Shown piece by piece: positions 1 through 11,579 of a stretch of 64,000 nt of DNA. This stretch comes from Centrapalus pauciflorus (lineage: Eukaryota; Streptophyta; Magnoliopsida; Asterales; Asteraceae). The stretch is from assembly GCA_020465985.1 (NCBI GenBank), contig JAANYP010002035.1:43556-107555 (forward strand), read 5' to 3'. The notes under the pieces were generated by a model, which saw only the letters and a list, made by a program, of their open reading frames with translations, was not told the origin of the DNA and did no database searches. Made by a program: the position numbers and the translations under genes. Every line of letters begins with the position of its first letter. Position 1 is the stretch's first letter.

Positions 1-969
1 AAACGTAACTGCAGTCAACTCCAAGTCATGAGTTGAATAATTCTTCTCGTGTTGCTTTAACTGTCTCGAAGCATAAGCTATAACTTTTCCACGTTGCATC
101 AATACTGCACCAAGTCCCAACCTCGAAGCATCTGTGTATACAACAAAGTCCTCATTACCCTCTGGTAGGGCAAGTATCGGTGCTTCGCTTAAAGTCTTCT
201 TCAAAACATCAAACGCTTCTTGCTGCACAGTTTCCCATACAAACGGTGCATTCTTCTTCGTCAACACCGTCAAAGGAACGGCAATTTTCGAAAAGTCCTT
301 TATAAATCTCCTATAGTAGCCCGCCAACCCCAGAAAACTTCTGACTTCAGTAGCTGAACGAGGCGGCTCCCAGTTTCTTACCGCTTCTACCTTAGCCGGA
401 TCTACTGAAATTCCGGCCCCCGAAATTACATGCCCTAAAAACTGAATCTGTTGCAGCCAAAACTCACATTTTGAGAACTTGGCATACAACTTCTCTTTTC
501 TTAGCAATTCCAGCAATTCCCTTAAATGATCAGCATGTTCGGCCTCAGACTTTGAATACACCAGAATATCGTCGATGAACACAATCACCGACTTATCTAA
601 CATCGGTCTACAAACTCGGTTCATTAAATCCATAAAAACAGCCGGGGCATTGGTCAACCCAAAAGGCATGACCAGAAACTCGTAATGCCCGTAACGTGTC
701 CTAAAAGCTGTCTTAGGCACATCTTCCTCTCTAACTTTTAACTGATGATATCCCGACCTCAAGTCAATCTTAGAAAAGACACACGCCCCGTGTAACTGGT
801 CAAATAAGTCATCTATCCGCGGCAGCGGATACTTGTTCTTGATTGTCAATTTATTCAGCTCCCGGTAATCGATGCACATCCTCATGGTGCCATCTTTCTT
901 CTTAACAAATAACACCGGAGCTCCCCACGGCGATGAACTTGGTTGAATAAAGCCCTTGTCCAACAACTC
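1..969 (-). pseudogene. Gypsy reverse transcriptase and start of RNase H, downstream of the in-frame stop
   Basis: Continues the gag-protease frame after the TAG at 970-972 and stays open to the window edge. The visible RT signatures are the PSSSPWGAPVLFVKKKDGT segment, the DLRSGYHQ block, the MPFGLTNAP block and an intact catalytic box FIDDILVYS. Near the left edge the RNase H domain begins with YTDAS. Apart from the single stop the domain looks undamaged, so the element is probably young. It is called a pseudogene because the only start lies behind the stop. Readthrough would be the alternative, but the stop context does not resemble known readthrough signals. Confidence 0.88.
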
Positions 970-2865
970 CTAGAGTTGTGTCATCATCTCTTTCATTTCA
1001 GTAGGAGCAAGGCGATACGGAGAACGAGCTACCGGTGCAGCCCCAGGGATCAAGTCAATGCGAAATTCCACTTGTCTCTCAGGCGGCACGCCAGACAAGT
1101 CTTCCGGAAACACATCCGGGAATTGTGAAACAACAGGCACATCGGCCAACGTCTTCTCCTCAGCCTTGGCATCAATAGCATATGCCAGGTAGGCGTCACA
1201 ACCCTTTGCAACAAGCTTTCGGGCTTTTGCAATGGTCAACAGACACAGATCCCCACTTCTCCTATCCCCATAAATGCAGATCTCACGCCCCTCTGGAGTA
1301 GTTATCTTTATCATTCGCTTCTTACATACTATGTGGGCTTCATTCTCTATCAACCAATCCATCCCGATAATTACATCAAATTCACTAAACTCGATCGGAA
1401 TCAAGTCCAAATTGAAGACTACATCTTCAATCACTAAGGTGCAGTTTCGGTATACATGATCTACTTTAACTAGAGTATTACTAGCAGTTTCAATATCTAG
1501 TACAGCAGATAGCTTAGACAAAGGCATGGCAAGTTGTTGTGCAAACATAGTAGATACAAACGATCTATTGGCACCCGAGTCAAATAATACTCTTGCAGGT
1601 AAAGAGTTTACAATAAACATACCCGTGACCACCTCCGGGTTTTCCCTAGCCTCTTCTGCAGTAATCTGAAATGCACGAGCCGGTGCCCTTTGCGACTGAC
1701 CCCGACCTCGGTTAACTGAACCGCCGCTTGAACCTCCTGAAGATCGTGTTGATGTTGGAGCAGCAACTGCTGGAGCATTCTTTCGACAATTCCGACTATA
1801 GTGCCCCCATACCCCACACTTATGGCAGGCATCTGATCTCCGTGGACATTCATTTTGAAAGTGACCCAACTCTCCGCAGCAAAAGCAAGCACGTCCGTTT
1901 GTACACTTGCCGAAGTGTTCCAGATGACACTTGTTACAATACTGTGGCTCGGTGTTGATAGAGTATGCACGAGCACGACCGGAAGAACTAGACTGTCGAC
2001 GAAAGGACTGTTGTGGCGAGTACTGCGAAGATCGTGAAGAACCAGAATAACCTCCTTCGCGTTGGCGTTTCGGTGGTGAAGGTTGAGTTGGATTAGCTGA
2101 GGCAGCAGCGGACCCCATCACGTAACCAGACATACTTAAAATCTGTTCCACATTTCTGGCGGCTTCCAATAGACCAGCAAATGTGGGGTAGCGTACATTG
2201 CTCATCACCCTCCGAATCTCCAAATCAAGACCAGCCTCAAACCTGGTCACTTTCCTTTCCTCGGTATCCACTTGATGAGGCGCGAACAAACTCAGCCTCG
2301 TAAACTCTACAGCATACTGGGACACAGACTTAGTCCCCTGAATCAGCGTCATGAACTTAGCTTCAAGTCTTCGGCGCTCATCGGCCGGACAGTACTGCTG
2401 AGTGAAAACTTCAGTGAACTCAGCCCATTTCATTACAACAACCTTCTCCATTGTTAGTGCATTCACCATCGAGTTCCACCACATTATTGCGTCTTTGGTG
2501 AACATGGCAGTAGCGAATCGGACCATATCCTTCTCAGCACAATCGCTGATTCGGAAAGTCCTTTCTGTAGCTGTTATCCACTCCAGTGCAGTAACAGCAT
2601 CCCCCAACCCAGTAAATTCAACGGCTCCATTTCCCTTAAAGTCCTTGAAACGACAACCCCTGGGCTTATTAGATGACCCAGTGTTGTCATCTTGCTCGTC
2701 ATTGTTTCCTCCCTCCTTTTCCTTATTCTTCCTTTTGTCTTCCCTTCGCTTAGCTTCGGCCTCATCTCGAGCCCGAAACTGATCTTGTATCATCCGATTT
2801 TGCTCAGCCATCATGGCTAGCATCATTTCTCTCGTCTCTTCAGGTGTCATTCCTCCTCCAGACAT
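970..2865 (-). CDS. Gypsy gag-protease polyprotein, ends at a stop before RT
   Basis: Reading frame of 631 codons. Residues 1-60 are charged and K/E-rich. Residues about 70-245 resemble the retrotransposon gag capsid domain (motif WWNSM near residue 130). Two CCHC zinc knuckles follow (CFCCGELGHFQNEC and CHKCGVWGHYSRNC), then an aspartic protease with VLFDSGANRSF. The C-terminal residues lead into the RT linker. The frame stops at a TAG (970-972) exactly where RT should continue, and pol resumes in the same frame on the other side. Family members normally encode gag-pol as one frame, so this is most likely a point mutation. The ATG at 2863-2865 lies about 200 bp after the PBS, with no competing upstream start. 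Confidence 0.9.
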   Translation of the reverse strand: MSGGGMTPEETREMMLAMMAEQNRMIQDQFRARDEAEAKRREDKRKNKEKEGGNNDEQDDNTGSSNKPRGCRFKDFKGNGAVEFTGLGDAVTALEWITATERTFRISDCAEKDMVRFATAMFTKDAIMWWNSMVNALTMEKVVVMKWAEFTEVFTQQYCPADERRRLEAKFMTLIQGTKSVSQYAVEFTRLSLFAPHQVDTEERKVTRFEAGLDLEIRRVMSNVRYPTFAGLLEAARNVEQILSMSGYVMGSAAASANPTQPSPPKRQREGGYSGSSRSSQYSPQQSFRRQSSSSGRARAYSINTEPQYCNKCHLEHFGKCTNGRACFCCGELGHFQNECPRRSDACHKCGVWGHYSRNCRKNAPAVAAPTSTRSSGGSSGGSVNRGRGQSQRAPARAFQITAEEARENPEVVTGMFIVNSLPARVLFDSGANRSFVSTMFAQQLAMPLSKLSAVLDIETASNTLVKVDHVYRNCTLVIEDVVFNLDLIPIEFSEFDVIIGMDWLIENEAHIVCKKRMIKITTPEGREICIYGDRRSGDLCLLTIAKARKLVAKGCDAYLAYAIDAKAEEKTLADVPVVSQFPDVFPEDLSGVPPERQVEFRIDLIPGAAPVARSPYRLAPTEMKEMMTQL

Positions 2866-3068
2866 GTTCTGAAATATGAAACATATAACTTATTTAGTAA
2901 CATGTCATTTATTTATAGACACCACCCAATTGTCCCGTATGATAGTCAATATTCTTATGATTACTAGATCGTAACCTATCTTAGTTCAGATCATTACTTA
3001 GAATCACTACATGTCAACACTTAATGTTTGAGACCAAGACCTCACGGACACTTGAATCTCAAACTACT

Positions 3069-3080
3069 GCTCTGATACCA
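3069..3080 (-). promoter_or_regulatory. Primer binding site, tRNA-iMet, of the first gypsy element
   Basis: The minus strand reads TGGTATCAGAGC, complementary to the 3' end of plant initiator methionine tRNA. It lies five bases inside the end of the LTR, the expected place for minus-strand DNA priming. Confidence 0.9.
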
Positions 3081-3085
3081 TAAGT

Positions 3086-5261
3086 TGTGACACCCTTGCC
3101 ACATTAACCACCAATTACCATTCACCCAGGATTATTCACCAACAAACAGATATATAATGATCTGATACCTTAATTAGAGTGCGGAAGCAAAATACATAAT
3201 AAAATAATACAAATGTGTCAGACACCCTATGGTGCTACATAGGTTACACATCTAAGTCTACAAATCCAAATGTATTACATCATCCCCAAAATTATTACAA
3301 CATTGTTTCCATAGAACAAATACCAAGATAAACAGTGGAAATCTTCAAGTCACTTCAATAAACGTCCTAGCTAGACGGTCCCGCAGCGGATTTCCCTTTT
3401 CCTGTAAAAATTCAACAACTGAAGGGGTAAGCTAAAGCTTAGTGAATACCATATGATTTTACACATTCTACAAATCATTATGATGCCACCCAGGGTAACC
3501 GCGGTAACACATACCGTATACCCCACACGTACTCCAAGTACGCAAACCCGAGCCGCAGCTCCTTCGAGCTGACACTCGGCATAAGAACAACCAACCATCT
3601 GAGGCAGACATTACATCGGGGATGACCTACTGTCTATCCTGACCACAGAGGTGTCAAACTCTTGGTCATATAGCACAGTAACATCAGAGTACAGATGCGA
3701 CCACGCAGGTCCATCGAAAAGATGCACAACAAATGAACGGACATGCAACAAATATGAATGTGCATCAACATAAACGCATGTTAGTAGAATGCCAAACGAA
3801 CATGAAACAACATGCCTCAGCAGGCAATGCAAACATAATGCAGATGCAGCAATGTTAAAATCAAAGGTACTCACAGTGGGTGCGTTATTATCTTTATTCA
3901 AATTTTATTTCTCCTCGGGATTTCAACCGGATCAACCAAGTACCCCACTGTGGGTTAAACAATACCACAAGGGACCTGTAAATCATTTGTAACAACACAT
4001 TGTGTTAATATCTTGCTTAATTCCATAAAACTTAATTTTTATAAGTTTTTTACCATTTTTGATCCTAAATTCGGATCCATGTCCGAATTCGGACCCCACC
4101 CGAATTCGGACCCCCAATTCGGTTCTCGTATGAATTCTAATTCGATCCACCTATATGCCCCAATTCGGACACCTTTTAATTTCGGACCACATGCTAGTTC
4201 GGACCATATCCGAATTCGGTCTCCAACCGAATTCGGACCCTCATCCGAATTCCAACACTTAGAAATATTTTCTTTCAGTTTTGATAAATCAACTTTTCAG
4301 GACCCATCCGAATTCGGATTCCTACCGACGTACAACACTTGTAAATTTTTCTATATTAAATATCCTGAAGTTTGGGCCTCATCCGAATTCGGACCTGATC
4401 CGAGTTCATCTCGGATCCGAATTCGGATCCCACTGTGTTCATACTTGTGCAGTTTTGTCAATTTCAGATTTAATTCCATCGTTTTTGGTACTGGTTCAAT
4501 ACATGGAATAACTTACACAAACTAAAATACATCTATTTTCAACACTTTTAACACTAATATTAACACTATTACATATCAAATAAAACCCATTATGCTCATT
4601 TTGTTCCATCCGTAGAACACACACACTAAAACACACACAAATCTCTAAAAATCATACTTAGAGGTTGATTCAGAAGTTAAAATTTTATATATAACATCTC
4701 AGATACTCGATTTGCATTAATCCATAACCACATTAAACAAGCATTAACATCTGAATCCCCAAAATCAAATTTTCAGTTTATATAAAAACCGAACCAAAAA
4801 TGCTTAATAATCTGAATTTAAAGGATTTTTACCTCAAATCTTCAATTGCAGTGTTTATAAATCCTTCCAAGCAATCTTAATTCCAATTTTCAGACTTCAA
4901 ATCCGAGTTTTGATGTTCTTCAATTTGTAGAGAGAGAGAGAGCCGAGGGATGAGAGAGAGTGTGATATTTCAAATGAAAGACCCTTTGGTCTTTTATTCC
5001 ATAATTTCGAATTTTAACACTTTTAGCCCTTCAACTCAACTAGTTTATCTAAATACTGATTTTTCATCATAATTCTCATCAATAGCCTTTTAATGATCAT
5101 TCTTAATAATTATTTTCACTTAATAAATAAAAATTCTAAATTTCCATAATATGCAATCAACTTTCATAAATTCAAATACATAATCATTTTCAATAATTTA
5201 ACTTAATACAAAATTTATCTAGTTATCCCAATTACAATAAATTAAATCCGAGGATGTTACA
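3086..5261 (-). repeat. 5' LTR of the first gypsy element (2176 bp)
   Basis: Bounded by TG...CA on both strands: the plus strand starts TGTGACACCC at 3086 and ends GATGTTACA at 5261. The PBS is on the left side and copia gag coding sequence begins immediately on the right. It contains no gene. Its middle (4060-4440) has a cluster of EcoRI-type palindromes, and its right part is AT-rich with a short GA run near 4930. Confidence 0.88.
4060..4440. repeat. Cluster of CCGAATTCGG palindromes inside the gypsy LTR
   Basis: Seven exact copies of the 10-bp palindrome CCGAATTCGG, plus several decayed ones (such as CAATTCGG and TAGTTCGGAC), lie irregularly within about 380 bp. Copies are usually flanked by CAT or AC on the left and AC or AT on the right. 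The same motif clusters in another LTR at 35714-35945. Repeated palindromes inside LTRs usually suggest protein binding or a replication role. No function is shown here. Confidence 0.85.
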
Positions 5262-5263
5262 AG

Positions 5264-7064
5264 GCATTTGATAAATCTAAAGTTGAGTGCTTCAAATGTG
5301 GCAAAACTGGCCATATAGCTGCTGACTGTGTGTCAAAAGCTGTGGGACAGTCTTCCAAACCATACAAGACTAACAAGGACGATGGCTATAGGGTTAAGTA
5401 CCTTATGGCCATGGCAAAGCTGAAAAAGTTGGAAAACTCAGTGGCTTCCAACAAGCAAAAGGGACTGATGGCAGAGACATTGGACTGGGAGGAGTCTGAT
5501 TCATCCTCGGATGAAGAAGACAACAATTGTTTGATGGCCAATACTGATGTCCCATCAACTAGCAACTTCAAACAGGACTTGGCTGAAGCTGAAGCCTTCA
5601 GCAGCTTGGAGAACTGGAACCCTACAATGATGTACAAGGTACAAAATTTTATGGCTTACATTTCAGATGAAAAAGTAAAAATGTTTGAATATATGCTGGT
5701 TGATTTAAAAGCTGCTGTTGAGAAGCATAATGTTTTAATATATGAAATCTCTAAGCTTAAAACTGATCTTGAAATTAAATCTATTAAACTAGACAGTTTC
5801 CATAAGTTGGAAACTGAGCTTGATGAACTAAAACACATCAACTCTATTTTACTGGAAGAAAAGAGAGAAACGTATGTAAAACATGCAAAGCTTCAAAAGA
5901 TAGTTAACTCTTGGAGCCAATCAGCATAAAACGTCAGCCATTGCATAAGTCAGCAGATCCCTGCATAAATCCAAGCCTATCTTGGAGGGTATCTTGACAC
6001 AGCAGCTTCTATTGTTGAGATCAATAATCTGAAAGATGACTTATCCACTCTTGGTGAGCTTCCCAGTACTTTCATCCAGAAAGTTAATGGAAAGCTGGTC
6101 TCAACAAACAGGTTTTGTCAGGCCTCAAAACACTGACAGCTTGTGTGAAAAAGGCCCAAAAGCTGATGATGGAATGGGTTCTCCATCAAATCAGCCTGCT
6201 AAGTGCTCTGCTAATTCACACAAGCAAAGGAAAGAAAAACATGCTCAAGTTGCAGCGGTGGACACCAAACCAGTTGACAAAACAGGCTCTGGGTCCAAAG
6301 CTGATGGTAAGAGACATGTTACTCATTTTGATGCTAAACATTTTGAAAATAAGTTTTCAAGAAGTAAGCAGCCTACTTTCAACAAGGGTAAGTCTCATGT
6401 TGAAAGCAAATCTGCTGTAGTTTCAAATAAGTTTTCAAATCATGGTAGAAAACTGGTTATAAATGAAAATAAGTCTTTCAAAACCAGAAACAGTGATTAT
6501 GCTGATAGGCATCATCAATCACATCTCAGTAAGGGCAAAGGCAAAGCCATTGCTCAACCTGAGAAATCTGGGAATAAGTTTCCCAAACCTGTGGAAGGTC
6601 AAAAACCAATCAAGCTTCCTGTTTTTGACATCTGTCCTCCCAAAAAGAGGAAAGAAGAAACAGGCAAAGCTGTTGCTATTGTGCCAACCACCAAATCTGT
6701 TGATTTATCGAAAAATAGTAATAAGTTTGCTAAACCTGCTGATAAAATCAACAGAAATAATTCAGAATGTGTTTCTGAAAGCTCTTCTTCCAAAAAGGCC
6801 AAAAAGAGAAAATGCTATAAATGTGGGAAGAGGACACACATGGCCAAAAACTATTCTGAAACTGAGGACATGAGGCCTGTTGACTCTGCTAGTTCCATCA
6901 TTGCTAAAACAAGCAGAGTTGGAAGTAACTTAGTCAATGAGGATAGTATCCAAACTGATACCATTCAAATAGGAAATATTAATGTGGATATTAGTAGCCC
7001 ATCAACACATGTTGATGAAGTAGGGGAACTCATCACTATGATGAGTTCCCCTAAATGTAACTAA
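5264..7064 (+). pseudogene. Copia gag and gag-protease spacer, frameshifted
   Basis: Opens with a CCHC zinc knuckle (CFKCGKTGHIAADC, 5290-5335) in frame with 199 codons to a stop at 5929. That segment has an acidic DSSSDEED patch and a leucine-rich coiled coil. After frameshifts near 5930-6040, a second open stretch (6036-7064, 342 codons) is lysine- and serine-rich and carries a second knuckle, CYKCGKRTHMAKNY, in which the last cysteine is tyrosine. The long K/S-rich spacer between knuckles and protease is typical of Sirevirus-like copias. The start codon lies beyond the gypsy insertion. Confidence 0.82.
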
Positions 7065-7084
7065 TATTTTCCTATGACATTCTA

Positions 7085-8336
7085 CAGGACAAACAACCAT
7101 CCCAGATTTGGTACTTGGACAGTGGCTGCTCAGGGCACATGACAGGTTGCAAGGACCTGCTGAATGATCTATGGCCTGAAAAAGGGCCAAAATTCACTTT
7201 TGGTGACAATGTACAGGGATCCACTGAGGGATATGGAACTCTTAAAGCTGGTGCTGCAGTGTTCAAAAGAGTAGCCTATGTGGTTGGGCTGAAACATAAC
7301 CTTGTTAGCATAAGCCAACTATGTGATGCTGGCTACAAGGTTAACTTTGATGTGCACCTGGGTTACATATTGGATCCCCAAGGCAAATTTGTGTTGTGTG
7401 CTCAACGGAAGAAAGGTGTATATGTTGTGGATATGAAATCTGCTGATCCCATAACTGAAACCTGTTTTCTCACAAGAACAAATATAGACATAAACTGGTT
7501 ATGGCACAAAAGGCTGTCATACCTGAACTTCAAGAACATCAACAAACTCTGTAAGAAAGATTTGGTAACAGGTTTGCCTTCCATGACTTTTGTTAAGGAT
7601 AAACTCTGCACAGCTTGTGAGAAAGGCAAGCAGAGGAAATCATCTTTTAAATCCAAGCATAATTTTTCTATTGATACTCCTCTCTTCTTAATCCACATGG
7701 ACTTGTTTGGACCTGTTTATGTCCCAAGTCTAAGAGGAAGAAGATACACTCTAGTAATGGTTGATGAGTTCTCCAGGTTTACATGGGTAATCTTCTTGAA
7801 GAGCAAAGGAGAGGCTGCTAGAGAAATCATTGGATTTGTGAAAAAAGATGGAAATGCTGAACTCTGCTTAAGTAAAGCAGCTTAGAAGTGATCATCGTAC
7901 TGAGTTCAGAAACAGTACTCTTGAAGACTTCTGTGAAGAAAAGGGGATCTCACAAAACTTTTCAGCCGTAAGAACTCCACAACAAAATGGAGTTGCTGAA
8001 ATGAGAAACAGATTCCTCATTGAAGCTGCTAGAACCATGTTGTGTGCATCTGGTTTACCTTCATCATTCTGGGCTGAAGCTATTAACACTGTCTGCTTCA
8101 CTCAAAATAGATCCTTAGTGGTGAAAAGATTCAACAAGACTCCCTATGAGCTGCTCAAAGGGAGGAGGCCAAATATTAGCTACTTCCATGTGTTTGGATG
8201 TCCCTGCTTCATTCTGAATCAAACGGATCAACTGGCAAAGTTTGAACCAAAAGCTGATGAAGGTGTGTTTGTTGGTTACTCTGCTATCTCCAAAGCCTAC
8301 AGAGTGTACAACAACAAAAGAAATGTGAGATATTAA
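7085..8336 (+). pseudogene. Copia protease, GAG-pre-integrase and integrase, one frameshift
   Basis: The protease motif is YLDSGCSGHMTG (near 7110). The pre-integrase zinc-binding region has WHKRLSYLN and later CTACEKGK. The integrase core begins at HMDLFGPV and has VMVDEFSRFTWV. A frameshift near 7870 moves the frame before SDHRTEF and PQQNGVAE, which carry the second Asp and the Glu of the DDE triad. The C-terminal part (FGCPCF, GVFVGYS) continues to a stop at 8336, where the element jumps to LTR sequence. The stretch is readable but not translatable as one protein. Confidence 0.87.
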
Positions 8337-8708
8337 GAGTGTAAAATCAGAACGTGCATTGAAGTGTGTTATTTCATGCATGCAAGTCTGCTTATATAAA
8401 ACAGTAGAGTGTGTCTAAGCTGTTCATGTATAAGTTGTCCATCTGAGTCTTGTAAAAACAGTGAGTGCTTCTAAGTGAGTGTATTCATTGTACCTAGTCT
8501 GAGTGAGTCTTAGATTAGTTAACCAACTGTTGTATCTGTCATCTCAGCTTGAACCTTTCCGCATTCAAGCTTGTTTTTAATTAACACTTGTTAATAATAT
8601 ACACAAACATTGAGAAAAAGATTGTTAAGTTTTAAATAGATGTATTCCCCCCCCCCCCCCCCTCTACAGCTTAGAACTATACACTTAGGAAACCTTTTGA
8701 GACCTACA
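8337..8708 (+). repeat. Truncated 3' LTR of the copia element
   Basis: About 370 bp that match the reverse complement of 55581-55950 with scattered substitutions, including the poly-C tract, the CTACAGCTTA block and the final GACCTACA. It represents the R-U5 side of the LTR, with the U3 deleted. The run of 16 C at 8647-8662 corresponds to only seven at 55625. No coding sequence. Confidence 0.85.
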
Positions 8709-8739
8709 GATACAACAAATGATCTTCTGGAATTGCACT

Positions 8740-9480
8740 CCTTTACTCTCTAATGAATTTCAATTAATGACACATCATGAGACTATTGAGGTTGTCCTGT
8801 TGTGTTGTCTTGTTCCGGTCCAATGACAGGAATTGAAGCCTGAACATTGATATCTGAATCCGGAATGATTTATGGAACAATGAGATTAATTGAATCTCAA
8901 ACAAACTTTCTTAATTGTTTCTCCCCACAACCTCAATATTCTCAAGAAATCTAGCATTCCCTTTTTCTTTTCTTAAAGAAAAGAAATTATTGATGTGGGA
9001 TAACAAAACTTTTCGCCAAGATACCAACAAAATAGTAGCATACCTCTCTTGAGTCCAACTTATTTAGCTTGTAATGGCCTAACTTAATTTGGACAATCAC
9101 ATACGTACATGTGCCTAATGATAGGCACATTGCCCGTCAAAGTTCATATGATAATCCGGTAACTACTTTGTTGGGTCCCTTATTCAGAATGTGTATTGCG
9201 ATCTTTAAGATTTCTCCTTAAAGAGACTCTAGTAAAGATGAATGACGAATCATACTCTTTACCATACCCTTAAGAGTCTTGTGTCTTCGTTCTACAAAAT
9301 CATTCATGCTAGGTTTGCCTAGCGTTATGTATTGCAGAACTATTCTAAATTCTTTAAGGAAAAAAATAAAATATCATGTCCGTTATTCTCCTGATCCATC
9401 TTATCTGTCGTATTATCATCCATCACGATCAGATTTGACGGCTTTATATTCTTTTCAAGCTGAAATGCAACATCAACTTT
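8740..9480 (-). pseudogene. Degenerate copia integrase fragment
   Basis: Minus-strand translation gives PSMNDFVERRHKTLKGMVKS, then MIRHSSLLESL, a stop, and GEILKIAIHILNKGPNKVVT (about 9150-9330). This is the C-terminal half of a copia integrase core including the catalytic Glu in VERR. Farther on, KLDSRE near 9050 and NARFLENIEVVGRNN near 8900 match the linker between integrase and RT. Stops and frameshifts are frequent, so only the homology can be supported. Confidence 0.75.
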
Positions 9481-10529
9481 AAAAAGATTTTGAATAAACG
9501 TGCAATGACTAAGATTTCTTATAAACTGGATAAAGGTAAAAGAAATAGAGTAGTCTTTAACGAATATGATAAAATGTATTTGTCATTCCATTAAACCGTA
9601 GGGAATGAACCACATATATCATTATTTATCCATTTTTAAGACATCCTTATCTCTATTGACAGACAAATTTCTATTGATAGTTTGTTTTCCTTTGATACAA
9701 ATAACACAGACTTGAAAGTCTAAGTGATCAAAAATTCCATTTAACACAAGCTCTTGAGTTCTTTGTTTAGTGATGTGTCTAAAATGCTTGTGAAATAAAT
9801 AATATGAAATCCTTACATGATTTCAGTTTTGTACCTCTCAAGTGTATTTGTCATGCTTATAATATAGGAATTTGCATACATGAAAGATATATTTATTTAT
9901 TTAAAGGACAAGAATCAATCAAATATGAATTTTGATTGAGACTAACTTTATTATTTCTAAATGAACAATAAAAAAATTATCTGTCGATACTGATAAACTT
10001 TAGGTTTCATCTAAAAGATGATCAAATAAACGTCTCAAACAAATTTAATTAATATTCAACTTTAATCTTTAAGTGCCTATATCTTTATACTAACAACTTT
10101 ATTTTCATCGCCCACATAAACGAATCTTTCAACATCAATTGGCGATTGAAAAAAAAAAACTTTATATGATCATACATAAGTAGCATAACAGAAATCTACC
10201 ACAAAGTTTGTTCGGGTACAAAACTAATTTCACTTCAAAACAAAACTATCAATAATTTTTTACCTTCATATGATCTGACTTCATACCAAAAGAAGTAGAT
10301 CAAGATTTTACAATATTATATTTAAAGAAAATTACTTTTTGCAATGTTATCTAATTATTATTGGCGAAAGAATTTAAAAGAAACCAGACTAAACAAAATA
10401 AAACAAATATACTCAATAATCAACTCATAAAAGAGTTTTAAATCAGAAATTTAATGAGATACCTATAACACCATTAATTCTAGTCTTTGGACAAAGAAAT
10501 TAGCTGTAAGTGGTACTCACAGTCCAATG

Positions 10530-11165
10530 ATGAAATACTGACAATAAATTCGGTCAAAACAACAGTCTTCCTTTGGGCCGACTATTATTCACATGAACAT
10601 AACTTTATAATTGTCACGTATTAAACATTGCATGCACATCATTATTTGGCAAAATTATGCCAACCTTTGGGCCAATCATAATTCGCGTAAATAATTATGT
10701 ACAGCCATCTATATATTTATAAATCAACTATTTATATAAAAGATGTTACTTTGGCAACATTTATTATAAATTAATTGAATGAAAATACTAGACCAATGAA
10801 GAGTTTTACTAGACCAATGAAGAGTTTTAACAAACATTCATACAATATATCGTTATAAAACGATACCTCAATTATAAATGATACTCTTAGTATAATGATC
10901 AAACACTGACATCTATTCCTGTCAAACAATAGTCTTCCTTTGGGCCGACTATTGCCTACATGGATAAATAACTTTATAGTGGTCACGTGTTTATCATCAC
11001 ATGTATGTATTATTTGGTCATACTATGTCAACCTTTGGGTGAATCATAATCCACATAAGTAATTTCATACAAACATCTATGTATTATCAGTACAATTAAT
11101 TAATATAAAAGAGGTTCCTTTGGCAACGTTTTATATCAATTAATTGACTCAAAATACTAGATTAA
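10530..11165. repeat. Two-copy tandem repeat of about 370 bp in the copia leader
   Basis: 10530-10800 and 10890-11165 share ordered blocks: CTTCCTTTGGGCCGACTATT, then CAACCTTTGGG, then CCTTTGGCAAC followed by AATTAATTGA and AATACTAGA. Identity is moderate, so the duplication is old. It lies between the gag-pol remnant and the LTR, in what should be untranslated leader or gag of the decayed copia. Confidence 0.7.
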
Positions 11166-11579
11166 TCCTTAATGGTTTCACCAAAAAACAAAAATATATA
11201 TATTCACATAAGGCAATACCACAATATTTCAATAACCTGAATTTGCTCAAACAAAAAGATTTCTAGATTGGTAGAGTTGTTAAATCCTTGCTATATTGAT
11301 AACAATTCACCCCTAAAAAAAATATCTGTTAGATATATTGCAACTACGAAATATTATCACCATGGTTTATGCCAAAATAAATAAAAATATCAAACCTTTA
11401 TTACGAGAACTACCAGATTTAAACTCACAAAAGTTTAGAAATTATCTCGTAACTTGATTAGCATAACGACAAAAATCGTTATCTACAAATATTTTGGTTC
11501 GAAACCCGTTTTTACCAAATATTTGATATGCAAAATAATTTCCTGAAGATATTATTTAGCAATAATACTAGCACGATAA

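Larger units (their letters stand above)
1..5261 (-). mobile_element. Ty3/gypsy retrotransposon, 5' part, cut by window edge
   Basis: Minus-strand element made of a 5' LTR (3086-5261), a tRNA-iMet PBS (3069-3080), a short leader, gag-protease (970-2865) and RT running into RNase H at base 1. The remaining pol and the 3' LTR lie outside the window. The domain order and the VLFDSGA protease motif fit a gypsy element, probably the Tekay/Del type of chromovirus, but the chromodomain end is not visible. Its LTR edge (TGTAACATCC on the minus strand) abuts base 5262, in the middle of the gag gene of a copia element, so it is the younger of the two. The left-hand target duplicate is outside the window. 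Confidence 0.93.
5262..8708 (+). mobile_element. Ty1/copia element, 5' end lost at a gypsy insertion, internally deleted
   Basis: Plus-strand element entered in mid-gag at the gypsy insertion point. It runs through gag, protease and integrase and then jumps at about 8337 into LTR sequence, ending CCTACA at 8708. RT, RNase H, any post-pol ORF, the PPT and most of the U3 are missing. The terminal 370 bp match, in reverse complement, the LTR at 55581-56700, so both elements belong to one family. Several frameshifts make it non-coding. It in turn sits against a decayed minus-strand copia, which it probably entered. Confidence 0.88.

Noticed and set aside
970..972. Programmed stop readthrough between protease and RT
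   Set aside because: The stop is followed by GAG, not a known readthrough context, and gypsy relatives encode this junction without a stop. Mutation is the simpler reading.
3069..3080. tRNA gene hits at TGGTATCAGAGC sites
   Set aside because: Only the 12-14 bases complementary to the tRNA 3' end are present, next to LTRs; these are primer binding sites. No tRNA, rRNA or CRISPR array was seen.
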